Origin: Bacillota bacterium
Lineage (GTDB): Bacteria > Bacillota > Clostridia > Acetivibrionales > DSM-1351
DNA length: 27,151 bases
Direction: 5' to 3'
Assembly: GCA_023416275.1 (NCBI GenBank)
Contig: JAEZIB010000194.1
Span: 1 to 27,151 of the forward strand
Below are positions 15,009 to 23,274 of the stretch, piece after piece. The notes below the pieces were generated by a model. That model saw only the letters and a program-made list of their open reading frames with translations, had not been told where the DNA came from and ran no database searches. The translations under genes and the position numbers were made by a program. Numbering within the stretch: position 1 is the stretch's first letter; each line of letters starts with the position of its first letter.

Positions 15009-16124
15009 ATGGATAAGTCAAAAATAATGAAGCCGCCCGTTGAGCTTTTTTATAAGAAAGAACTTGAAGCTCTCCGGATTAATGATAGCAGTTCCAAACC
15101 AGAAAATTGGAGGTTATCTCCAAAAGCAGTCAGAAGATTTATTCTGGGCAGTGACAAGCCTTTGAGCCTAGATGGTGAGAAAATAACCGTAAAGAAAAAG
15201 TTCTATGGTGATGATACTCTCATAGAAAGGTGTATAGTTACTCTTGCCGGTAACAGAGGTCTTATGCTGGTAGGTGAGCCGGGTACGGCAAAAACAATGC
15301 TAAGTGAGCTTTTGTCTGCTGCTATCAGCGGAACCAGTACCAACACCATTCAGGGTACAGCAGGTACAACTGAGGACATGATTAAATATTCCTGGAACTA
15401 TGCATTGCTGCTTGCAAAGGGGCCTGTAAAGGAAGCTTTAGTACCTTCACCGCTATTTGTGGGAATGGAAAATGGAATTATAACCAGATGCGAAGAAATA
15501 ACCAGATGTCCTGCTGAAGTTCAGGATAGCTTGATTAGCGTAATGAGTGACAAGGTTCTGAGTATTCCCGAATTTGGTGATGAAGGGTTCCTATTTGCAA
15601 AACCCGGTTTTAATATTATTGCTACAGCTAATACCCGCGACCGTGGAGTAAATGAAATGAGCAGTGCTCTCAAAAGAAGATTTAACTTTGAAACTATATT
15701 CCCTATAAATGATGTAGCTCTTGAGGCTAAAATCATTGAGGAAGAATCGTCCAGACTTCTGGTTAATTCGGGTATTGATATCAAAGTAGACAGAGATGCA
15801 ATTGAAATCTTGGCTTCTACTTTCCATGAATTGAGGGAAGGCATTTCAAGTGACGGAAGCAGGATAGACAAGCCGGGAGCAGTTATGAGCACAGCTGAGG
15901 CAGTATCTGTATATTGCCAGTCAGCAATGAGCAGTTACTATTATGGTAATGGTAAATTAAGTATGGACAACATGGTTCAGAACATACTTGGTGCGATTAT
16001 AAAAGAAAACCGAGATGATTTGGAGAAAATCAAGAGCTATTTCAATATAGTCATAAAAAATAAAGGAATTAAAGAGGGCGGTTTATGGAAGGATTATTAT
16101 GCAGCCAGGAGATGGCTGAAATAG
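15009..16124 (+). CDS. MoxR-family AAA+ ATPase (YehL-type)
   Basis: A 371-aa cytoplasmic ATPase; ATG 15009 follows AGGAG at 14996-15000. Walker A is GEPGTAKT (residues 89-96). The position of Walker B reads RCEEITR (Glu162-Glu163) where most MoxR proteins have a DEINR-type motif. Sensor 1 is ATANTRD (205-211), and the arginine-finger region is SSALKRRFNFE (Arg223-Arg224). The protein lacks any membrane segment. MoxR ATPases work with VWA-domain partners to remodel or activate protein targets, as in RavA-ViaA and the NorQ/CbbQ systems, and a VWA gene lies two genes downstream. Its 3' end overlaps the next gene by 40 bases, which suggests coupled translation and a shared complex. Family assignment is secure; the target is unknown. 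Confidence 0.9.
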   Translation: MDKSKIMKPPVELFYKKELEALRINDSSSKPENWRLSPKAVRRFILGSDKPLSLDGEKITVKKKFYGDDTLIERCIVTLAGNRGLMLVGEPGTAKTMLSELLSAAISGTSTNTIQGTAGTTEDMIKYSWNYALLLAKGPVKEALVPSPLFVGMENGIITRCEEITRCPAEVQDSLISVMSDKVLSIPEFGDEGFLFAKPGFNIIATANTRDRGVNEMSSALKRRFNFETIFPINDVALEAKIIEEESSRLLVNSGIDIKVDRDAIEILASTFHELREGISSDGSRIDKPGAVMSTAEAVSVYCQSAMSSYYYGNGKLSMDNMVQNILGAIIKENRDDLEKIKSYFNIVIKNKGIKEGGLWKDYYAARRWLK

Positions 16125-18505
16125 AGGAACTCTTTAAAAGTGCATATAATCTGAAATCAAATCTGGTTCTATTTCCTGTAAGACACCATAGTCCAGCTTG
16201 CTCTTTTCATTTGAAGAAGACTATTGAAGCCTATAACCCAGATATTATACTGATTGAAGGGCCAAGTGATACCAACCCTGTTTTAAAGTTTATTGAACAT
16301 GAAGAAAGTGAAGCTCCCTTATGCATTTATTACAGCTATTCCGATAAAAAGGGTGTTGTAGGGGAGAAGGGAGGAAAATACATGTGTTATTATCCCTTCC
16401 TTGATTATTCACCAGAACTTGTTGCCATAAGAGAAGCAAAACAAAGAGGTATCACCGCAGAGTTTATAGATTTGCAGTATCCTGAGATTCTCATAAACAG
16501 CAGTAAATCTGAGGGGATTCATGCTGATGCACCAAAAGCAAGCTATAACGATGATTATCTCATGCAAAGGGGAGAGTATCTTAAAAGACTGTGTGAAAAG
16601 GAAGGCTGCAGGAATTTCAGTGAGCTCTGGGAGAAGCTTTTTGAGCTTGATGGTATTAATACCGATACTGCCTATTTTGTGAACAATATGCTCGCCTTTT
16701 GTTATCTATCAAGAGTGGGCTATACTAAAGAAATGCTTGAGCTTGACGGTTGTTCTGCCCGTGAGGCTTTTATGGCTAGGAATATCCTAAAAACAATTGA
16801 GAAGTATGAAAAAGTACTGGTGGTCACAGGAGGATTTCATACTTATGGAATTATAGACTTGATGCAAAATAGTACAGATATAGAAATAAAAAATATAGAC
16901 CTAAGTGACTCAGGAGCCTATGCCATGGCATATTCAATGGAAGAAAGCGATCAATTAAATGGTTATGCCAGTGGCATGCCTCATCCTGCTTTTTATCAGA
17001 AGGTATGGGAGGGGATTTCGTCCGATGAACCCCAGCCATATGAAAAAGCCGTTTTAAATTTCATAATCGAGTGCGGAGGTTATCTGCGGAAAAAGGAAGG
17101 CGGAATTTCAACTGCTGATGAGATAGAAGCTTATAATATGGCTAATGGTTTGAAGTTACTCAGAGAAAAATCAGGGTGCGGTGTTTATGAGCTTATTGAT
17201 TCGGTAAGAGCTTGCTTTGTTAAAGGAGAACTAAATTATTTTGATAAATCTCCACTTGAAGCCTTATACAAAATGCTTACTGGTAAAAAAATAGGCAAGC
17301 TTTGCGGAAATGCTGATGTACCACCGCTTGTTAAAGATTTCAGGGAAAAATCGAAATATTTTAAATTAAAAGTTGATACTTCTGCGGAGCAGGAAATTAC
17401 CCTGTTTATTTATAAAAGCGAAAGGCATAGAGAATGTAGCAAGTTTCTTAATATAATGTCATTTCTTAATACAGGTTTTTGTAAAAAGGTTAAAGGTCCT
17501 GATTTCAGTAAGAGAACGAACACAAATATAGTGAGAGAAGTATGGAAATACAGGTGGAATACTTCTGTAGACAGCAGCCTGATAGAACTCTCGGTGTATG
17601 GTGGCTCCCTTGTTGAGGTGGCTGGTGAAACTGCAAGGAGAAAGCTTTCTGATATTGGAGATCATGCAGGAGAAGCTTCACTGCTGATGATTGACATATT
17701 TATGATGGGGCTGGAGGATAACCTACAAGAGATTTCAGCAACGCTATCAGACAAAATTGATAGGGATGGAGTTTTCTTTTCTGTTGCTGATTGTACGTAT
17801 AACTTAAATTTTTTAAATAGGGCAGGAAGTATTCTGTATAGTACCCATGATAATGAAATCGAAAAGCTTATTTTTCAGGCATACAACAAGGCTGTAATAC
17901 TCATATCTTCCTTGGCTGATACTCCTAAAGATAATGAAAATAAGGTTATTTCAAAGCTTAAGGACATCTATCACATATCAAGGCAGAAAGATATAGATCT
18001 CGATAGTGAAATTTTTGCCGAAGCACTTATGAATATTACGAAAAGTAAGCTATGCAACAGTGCTGTTGAAGGTGCAGCAATAGGACTTCTTTTTGGAATG
18101 GGAAGAATGGAAAAGGAACAGATAAAAAAGAGGGCAGAAGGATATCTATATGGAACGGGTGAAAAATTCTTGGAATCTGCCAACTTTTTAAAGGGACTTT
18201 TTTCAACAGCACGTGAAGTGGTTTTCTATGAAAAGGATTTTTTAGAGGGCATAAATAATGTATTGTGTAACTTGCCCGAAGAGGAATTCATTAGGATTTT
18301 ACCTGAATTCAGGCTGTCCTTCAGTTTTTTTAATCCAGGTGAAATAGAGCAGATTGGGAAAAATGTAGCTGAAGTCTATAGTACAGATACAGACAATATT
18401 CTTCGTACAGAAGCTGTAAATCCGCAGGAGGTGGAATTCTGTAAGAAACTTGATTCATTAGGAGCTGATACATTAAAGCGTTGGGGGATTTTTGATGGAC
18501 AATAA
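16085..18505 (+). CDS. DUF5682 protein (YehM-type)
   Basis: An 806-aa protein starting at ATG 16085 inside the end of the MoxR gene; the nearby GAGGGCGG (16074-16081) is the only ribosome site. The N-terminal 265 residues carry the family hallmarks: FPVRHHSPACS (residues 30-40), ILIEGPSD (55-62) and VVTGGFHTYGI with His252. These Arg-His-His, Glu-Gly-Pro and Gly-x-His patterns recall the TraB/Tiki/ChaN group of putative metal-dependent hydrolases, an inference from motifs only. The rest (about 330-800) is helical and less distinctive. No signal peptide or membrane segment. It overlaps the VWA gene by 11 bases. In E. coli and many other bacteria this family sits between the same AAA+ and VWA genes, so it is probably an obligate part of the machine. 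Confidence 0.85.
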   Translation: MEGLLCSQEMAEIEELFKSAYNLKSNLVLFPVRHHSPACSFHLKKTIEAYNPDIILIEGPSDTNPVLKFIEHEESEAPLCIYYSYSDKKGVVGEKGGKYMCYYPFLDYSPELVAIREAKQRGITAEFIDLQYPEILINSSKSEGIHADAPKASYNDDYLMQRGEYLKRLCEKEGCRNFSELWEKLFELDGINTDTAYFVNNMLAFCYLSRVGYTKEMLELDGCSAREAFMARNILKTIEKYEKVLVVTGGFHTYGIIDLMQNSTDIEIKNIDLSDSGAYAMAYSMEESDQLNGYASGMPHPAFYQKVWEGISSDEPQPYEKAVLNFIIECGGYLRKKEGGISTADEIEAYNMANGLKLLREKSGCGVYELIDSVRACFVKGELNYFDKSPLEALYKMLTGKKIGKLCGNADVPPLVKDFREKSKYFKLKVDTSAEQEITLFIYKSERHRECSKFLNIMSFLNTGFCKKVKGPDFSKRTNTNIVREVWKYRWNTSVDSSLIELSVYGGSLVEVAGETARRKLSDIGDHAGEASLLMIDIFMMGLEDNLQEISATLSDKIDRDGVFFSVADCTYNLNFLNRAGSILYSTHDNEIEKLIFQAYNKAVILISSLADTPKDNENKVISKLKDIYHISRQKDIDLDSEIFAEALMNITKSKLCNSAVEGAAIGLLFGMGRMEKEQIKKRAEGYLYGTGEKFLESANFLKGLFSTAREVVFYEKDFLEGINNVLCNLPEEEFIRILPEFRLSFSFFNPGEIEQIGKNVAEVYSTDTDNILRTEAVNPQEVEFCKKLDSLGADTLKRWGIFDGQ

Positions 18506-19616
18506 TAGTACGGCTATAAACAGATGGAGGCTCATACTGGGTAGGTTTTCAGAAAGTAACCTGTCATTTTCGGAAGATCAGGCTTTAAATTATGCAGATA
18601 TGGATGACGTCTTGGATTTCCTTTACAGTAGAGAATACGGTGAGGAAAGGGGCGTCAGAAAAGGTTCTTTTGACCCTTCCATGCTCACTGTGCCCGAATG
18701 GATAACTAAGGTTAGAGAACTTTTTCCAAAGGCTACAGTGGAGATACTGGAAAAGCATGCATTAGAAAAATATAATATGTCAGAGCTTCTGACTGACAAA
18801 GAGGTTCTTGAAAAAATGGAGCCTAATATTGATCTTTTGAAAAGCATTCTCCAGATGAAACATTTGATGAAGGGAGAAGTACTGGAAGCTGCAAGGAGAA
18901 TAGTAAGACAGGTTACTGAAGATATTAAAAAAAGTCTAGAGCAGGATATAAGAGCTGCAATTATTGGAAGGATAGACCGAAGCTCCACTAGCAGGCTCAA
19001 GTCTTCTAGGAATATAGACTTTAAAAGAACTATCAGGAAAAACTTAAGTAATTTTGATCTTGAAAATAACAGACTTCTTGTTAAGAATGTCTATTTTAAT
19101 AGAAGAATAAAGCGATACAATCCCTGGAGGGTTGTAATTGCTATTGATGAAAGCGGAAGCATGTTAAGTTCTGTTATACATAGTGCAGTTATGGCAGGTA
19201 TATTTGCACAACTGCCTATGTTAAAGACCAATCTTTTGATATTCGATACTGAAATTGTTGATCTTACAGGATATATTGATGACCCAGTTGAAACTTTGAT
19301 GAGTGTACAACTGGGGGGTGGAACCAATATCGCAAAGGCACTTCAGTACTGCAGCGGACTTTTAGAAAATCCTCACAGGACAATGGTGATTATGGTTACA
19401 GATCTTTGTGAAGGTGGTCCTGGTGAAAATATGTTCAGGCAGGCAAAAAATATTATTGAAGCAGGGGCAAAGCTCATTGTATTGACTGCTCTGGATATGC
19501 AGGCAGTACCAGTTTATGATAGAGCAGCCGCAGAGAAAATGGTGTCATTGGGTGCGAATGTAGCAGCTTTGACTCCGGAGGGACTTGCAAAATGGATAGC
19601 AGAAATAATTTCTTGA
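18495..19616 (+). CDS. VWA-domain protein (YehP-type), MoxR partner
   Basis: ATG 18495 is preferred to the in-frame TTG at 18492 because GGGGGA at 18483-18488 is then correctly spaced. The 373-aa product has a helical N-terminal half (about 1-200) and a C-terminal von Willebrand factor A domain with a complete metal-ion-dependent adhesion site: DESGS (Asp218, Ser220, Ser222), Thr277 in GGGTNI and Asp303 in VTDLCEGG. In MoxR systems such VWA proteins bind the ATPase and present substrates through the bound Mg2+. The gene overlaps both neighbours (11 bases upstream, 25 downstream). Cytoplasmic. Confidence 0.9.
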   Translation: MDNNSTAINRWRLILGRFSESNLSFSEDQALNYADMDDVLDFLYSREYGEERGVRKGSFDPSMLTVPEWITKVRELFPKATVEILEKHALEKYNMSELLTDKEVLEKMEPNIDLLKSILQMKHLMKGEVLEAARRIVRQVTEDIKKSLEQDIRAAIIGRIDRSSTSRLKSSRNIDFKRTIRKNLSNFDLENNRLLVKNVYFNRRIKRYNPWRVVIAIDESGSMLSSVIHSAVMAGIFAQLPMLKTNLLIFDTEIVDLTGYIDDPVETLMSVQLGGGTNIAKALQYCSGLLENPHRTMVIMVTDLCEGGPGENMFRQAKNIIEAGAKLIVLTALDMQAVPVYDRAAAEKMVSLGANVAALTPEGLAKWIAEIIS

Positions 19617-21475
19617 GTGATTTAAAGAATTGGATAGATGGCATTGATGATGACTTCCTTGTGGGAATTTCAAACAAAGGAATATTTAACAGGGCTAAAA
19701 GAGAGTTGGAAGAAAAATCTGAGGTATCAGTAAATATAAATGACCAAAAGGTGACTTGTACCTTGCAGGACGGTACTGTATGCAGCTTTACTACTGATAT
19801 CCAGAAATTTAAGTGCAGCTGCCCCTCAAGAAGTATCTGTAAACATGTGATAATTTCACTGATTTATATTGGAGAGAATAAAAGTACTTTGCTGGGAGGC
19901 GGAGCAGATGCCGCACACGGAGCAGTTGGGACAGATAGCGGAAATACTCAAGGACTATCTGAGAGTTATGCATCTGAAAATGGAGTGGCTAAAGAGAAAA
20001 TTTATATAAATAAAGCGATTGAACATCAAAGTTTAAATACAGCGAACAAAGATACTCAAAATTGTGATTCTTGTAATGCCATTATACATACAGATATACA
20101 AAAGACAGGCTCCAAGCAGGAAGAAATTGAACAGCTACTCTCTATCACTCCTTCAGAATTGATAAAACTGGGTGGTGACAGAGCCTACCGTGAAGCTCTG
20201 TTCAGAATTGATTTTGGATTGGATTACGACATAAATAAGGGTACAATGCTTTCTGTCAAGTTTAATAATGAAGGTATTTCGGTCAGATTTCCAAGGTTCG
20301 AACCCATACGTGATGCAATTTGTACATGTAAATCAGCAGAATTTTGCAGACATAAGGTAGAGGCTGTCATTCTATATCAGATATATAAGAATAAAAATGA
20401 TTTATTTGGGTTTAAAGAGGGCTTTAATATAGAAAAACCAATAGAGATTGTTTCAGTAATAAAAAAGTTTGTCAGTGAATTAATCACTTCAGGATTATCC
20501 AGATTGCCTGAATCCAGTGCAGAAACAATAGAACAAATGGCAGTTATTTGTCACTGCAGCAATCTCACTGTACTTGAAAAGCTGTTCAGAAAGCTTAAAA
20601 ATGAGACAGAGCTTTATTTTAGGAAAAGTGCCAGTTTTTCAAGGCAAAAAATGTTGAATATTATTGTTACTATATATAATGTGTGTCTTGCAATTGAAAA
20701 CACTGAAAATGATTGTTCTTATCTAAAAGAACTTATTGGAGAGCACAAAAGTAGCTATTATGATATTCCTCCCATAGAACTGTACGGTATGGGTGCAGAA
20801 AGCTGGGTAGCAGATTCTGGATATGAAGGGATTACGTTTTATTTTTATTATGAAAAAGAGAAAAAGTGGTTTACATATACTAATGCTAGGCCTGTTTATT
20901 ATGACGATATAAAGGTTAATACCTCCAGAATGTATAAAGCTGGTGCACCATGGGGGCTGGGAATAAATCTTGAGGAATTCTCAAAATCTTGTATCAAACT
21001 TAATAATGGTAAAGCAAATATGGAGAATAGATTATCTTCAAGTGAAAATTGTAAGGCAGAAATAACAGGAAGAACAAATGTAAAAAAAATCGACTTGAAG
21101 GAATATACTTTTAGTAGCTGGTCAGAGCTGCTTAATAAGCTTGAACCTGATTTTGCTTATAGTTTGTTGGAAAAGAAAGAAAATAGCACCCTTGTACTTC
21201 TAAAGGTTCATCAATGGGGTAAAGGTGCATTTGACAATATAACTCAGTCATTCAGTTTACCTTTATTTGATATGCAGGGTAAAAGTATAGAAATTTATTT
21301 AAAATATTCAGAACATAATAAGTTACTAATTGAAAAACTGGAGTATATGGAAAGAACAGAGGACTTACCATTTTTATTATTGGGAAGCATCTATGTGAAT
21401 CAACAGAGATTTTGTGTAAATCCAATAACTACCTGGTTTACAGATGGAAGAATGATGAATCTAACTCTTGACTAA
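19592..21475 (+). CDS. Twin-SWIM zinc-finger protein (YehQ-type)
   Basis: A 627-aa protein with ATG 19592 inside the end of the VWA gene and GGAGGG at 19577-19582. Residues 75-85 read CSCPSRSICKH, a canonical C-x-C-x5-C-x-H SWIM zinc finger. A second element with the same spacing, CTCKSAEFCRH, is at residues 244-254. A charged, poorly conserved linker (about 100-180) separates them. The C-terminal part (about 390-627) is mixed alpha-beta and unrecognised. SWIM fingers bind DNA or proteins; in this cassette the protein probably gives target recognition to the MoxR-VWA pair. No catalytic motif is seen. Confidence 0.85.
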   Translation: MDSRNNFLSDLKNWIDGIDDDFLVGISNKGIFNRAKRELEEKSEVSVNINDQKVTCTLQDGTVCSFTTDIQKFKCSCPSRSICKHVIISLIYIGENKSTLLGGGADAAHGAVGTDSGNTQGLSESYASENGVAKEKIYINKAIEHQSLNTANKDTQNCDSCNAIIHTDIQKTGSKQEEIEQLLSITPSELIKLGGDRAYREALFRIDFGLDYDINKGTMLSVKFNNEGISVRFPRFEPIRDAICTCKSAEFCRHKVEAVILYQIYKNKNDLFGFKEGFNIEKPIEIVSVIKKFVSELITSGLSRLPESSAETIEQMAVICHCSNLTVLEKLFRKLKNETELYFRKSASFSRQKMLNIIVTIYNVCLAIENTENDCSYLKELIGEHKSSYYDIPPIELYGMGAESWVADSGYEGITFYFYYEKEKKWFTYTNARPVYYDDIKVNTSRMYKAGAPWGLGINLEEFSKSCIKLNNGKANMENRLSSSENCKAEITGRTNVKKIDLKEYTFSSWSELLNKLEPDFAYSLLEKKENSTLVLLKVHQWGKGAFDNITQSFSLPLFDMQGKSIEIYLKYSEHNKLLIEKLEYMERTEDLPFLLLGSIYVNQQRFCVNPITTWFTDGRMMNLTLD

Positions 21476-21576
21476 AGATATGCAGCTTTTTGTGGATTTG
21501 AGAAATCTAGCAATAACCATACACTTTTTCATTACTATTTGTGCCGCTAGCAACTGCGGCGGAATGGAGATTTATT

Positions 21577-21900
21577 ATGGAGTATAAGGCAACCAGCCTG
21601 CTAATTAAAGATATTGAAAATATTTTGGACAGTTTGTTTCTGAGTGGTTTAAATTCTGTTTCTGTAAATACATCTAAAAATTGTATCAATATTGCGCAGG
21701 AATGTAAAAAATACGGTCTTGAATTTGCAGGTGAAAGGCTTATGTTTATCGCTAATGCAATAGAAAGTCGGAGACATGCTTTGGAATATAACTTTGATGA
21801 TATTGTTGGCGAGTTTTGCGTTCTTAGCTGTTATTTGAATGTAGTTAGAAGTAAGTTGGAATTAGAATGTATCGAAGCTGAGATGTTAGCTTTTTCATAG
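21577..21900 (+). CDS. Small 107-aa helical protein at the end of the MoxR-VWA operon
   Basis: The frame is open from a GTG at 21541, but ATG 21577 has GGAGA at 21566-21570 and is the better start. The product is predicted to be all-helical and slightly acidic (SLLIKDIENILDSLFLSGLN, IAQECKKYGLEFAGERLMF, IANAIESRRHALEYNF). It has no membrane segment or known motif. It starts 101 bases after the SWIM gene with no terminator between, so it is likely co-transcribed. I do not recognise the family; an accessory or regulatory subunit of the cassette is possible. Confidence 0.65.
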   Translation: MEYKATSLLIKDIENILDSLFLSGLNSVSVNTSKNCINIAQECKKYGLEFAGERLMFIANAIESRRHALEYNFDDIVGEFCVLSCYLNVVRSKLELECIEAEMLAFS

Positions 21901-22014
21901 TGGAAATAGTATTAGATGGAAAATATAAACATAAAAAATATGTTTCAAGTGTATTACTTAAATCTGTATGTACCATTTATAATGAAAATATTTAACTATA
22001 ATGCTTTATACAAG

Positions 22015-22092
22015 TCTACATAACCACTTCCATTTCCAATATGTGAATTTTCAAGGGTAATATCGGAGTTTTTCAGTAGACCTTCCGATATT
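22015..22092. repeat. Repeat R1, copy 4
   Basis: About seven differences from copy 1. Its ends GTCTAC and GTAGAC are perfectly complementary. Same orientation as copies 1-3, beginning 114 bases after the stop of the 107-aa gene. Confidence 0.85.
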
Positions 22093-22136
22093 ATTATATG
22101 CAAACAATAAAACTGTACAATAAATTAAAAAAACCA

Positions 22137-22166
22137 ATACGTAGATTAATTTCTGTGTATTTTTTT
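22137..22166 (+). terminator. Terminator hairpin downstream of R1 copy 4
   Basis: ATACGTAGA (22137-22145) pairs with TCTGTGTAT (22152-22160) through nine consecutive pairs, two of them G-T, with a six-base loop and TTTTTT following. It is the first terminator after the 11-kb MoxR-VWA operon. Confidence 0.55.
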
Positions 22167-22351
22167 GTGAATAAATATTTAAAGTAATTACAAATAAATA
22201 GTTAATATTATCCATAAGAGTGACGATATAATTATTAACATGTAATTTTATGGAATTAAATTTAAATAAAAACAGATTCTTAATTTGTTGAATTAAGAGA
22301 AAACTTTTCAAAAAAATAATAAGAAACTATTAAATGAAAGGTGGATGTTAT

Positions 22352-23254
22352 ATGAAAACAGTAGTAGAGAAGATAGGTGTAATAATGTTAGCTTTAGTAT
22401 GCATACTAGGTTTATTTCCTCAAATGCAGGTATCTGCAGTTACGAATATTACTGACAATTATACACAGGCGACAGCCTACAATTTCGGCTCATGGAGTTA
22501 CATTAATTCATCCGGAACAGCAATTATGGCAAATGATGCTGATGAATCTTGGTTTAGATTTACTGTTGGTGCCAATGAGCATATTTACCTCAGAGTATCA
22601 TCTGACAGTGCTTATGAAGGAATGAATGTTCAAATTAAAAATGGAATTGGTATAAATGTAGGAAGCAGTAGGAGTAATCCCAATGACATAATAGATACAA
22701 CAGGAGTAACTCCTGCTTTATATATAGACGTTGATAATGATTCATCATCTACACAAACTTTCTATGTTGTAGTTAGTAGGGGAGATATCTATCAATCAGC
22801 TATTTATTTTAATATTTCAGCATATAATAGAATACGGACGGGTTCTGGTACTTTTAATTTTTCAGGCACAGCATCTAATGCTGGTAATTCTCCATACAAT
22901 GTAAATGGTGTAGATTCTACCATTCTTAGTTTGAATTTATCCAACAGTTCAGCTATTCCGAATAATGCAATTGTTACTAGTGTAAGTACTTCCGGAACAC
23001 AGTCACCTAGCCAAGGAAATGTACATCACAAAATTAGACCTAATAGCACAACTACATGGTATACATCAACTGTATCAAGTGCAACAAGTGGATATTATTC
23101 CATTTCATTGAATAATAATTTTGCTGCAAAGCAGACGTGGTCTTTTAAATATAATGCAATGGCAAGTGCTAAGTCCACAATGAAAACTGTAAAAATAACA
23201 TTAAGATGGCAATATGATTTGCATGATACGGGTTACCAAATATTCACAAACTAA
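22352..23254 (+). CDS. Secreted PPC-like beta-sandwich protein
   Basis: AAAGGTGG at 22337-22344 supports ATG 22352 over the in-frame ATG 22334. The 300-aa product has a signal peptide (residues 1-29: Lys/Glu-containing start, hydrophobic IGVIMLALVCILGLF, cleavage after VSA). Residues 35-150 resemble a bacterial pre-peptidase C-terminal (PPC) type domain (DADESWFRFTVGANEHIYLR, TQTFYVVVSRGD). Residues 160-300 are a second Ser/Thr/Asn-rich beta domain (SGTFNFSGTASNAG, WYTSTVSSATSGYYSISL) with no catalytic motif. There is no anchor, so it is likely released. It is followed after 20 bases by the next gene and presumably forms a two-gene operon with it. Confidence 0.78.
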   Translation: MKTVVEKIGVIMLALVCILGLFPQMQVSAVTNITDNYTQATAYNFGSWSYINSSGTAIMANDADESWFRFTVGANEHIYLRVSSDSAYEGMNVQIKNGIGINVGSSRSNPNDIIDTTGVTPALYIDVDNDSSSTQTFYVVVSRGDIYQSAIYFNISAYNRIRTGSGTFNFSGTASNAGNSPYNVNGVDSTILSLNLSNSSAIPNNAIVTSVSTSGTQSPSQGNVHHKIRPNSTTTWYTSTVSSATSGYYSISLNNNFAAKQTWSFKYNAMASAKSTMKTVKITLRWQYDLHDTGYQIFTN

Positions 23255-23274
23255 GCAATTGAGGTGATTAAAAA

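Larger units (their letters stand above)
21901..22351. other. Spacer with R1 copy 4 and a terminator
   Basis: It contains R1 copy 4 (22015-22092), a hairpin with T-tract (22137-22166), and an AT-rich stretch with a small inverted repeat CTTAATT/AATTAAG (22279-22297). No gene is credible. No convincing promoter for the next gene was found. Confidence 0.6.

Noticed and set aside
22051..22311. Minus-strand 86-codon open frame with a hydrophobic stretch
   Set aside because: It covers a terminator and ends inside R1 copy 4 in a frame different from the one conserved among R1 copies; composition reflects AT-rich spacer.
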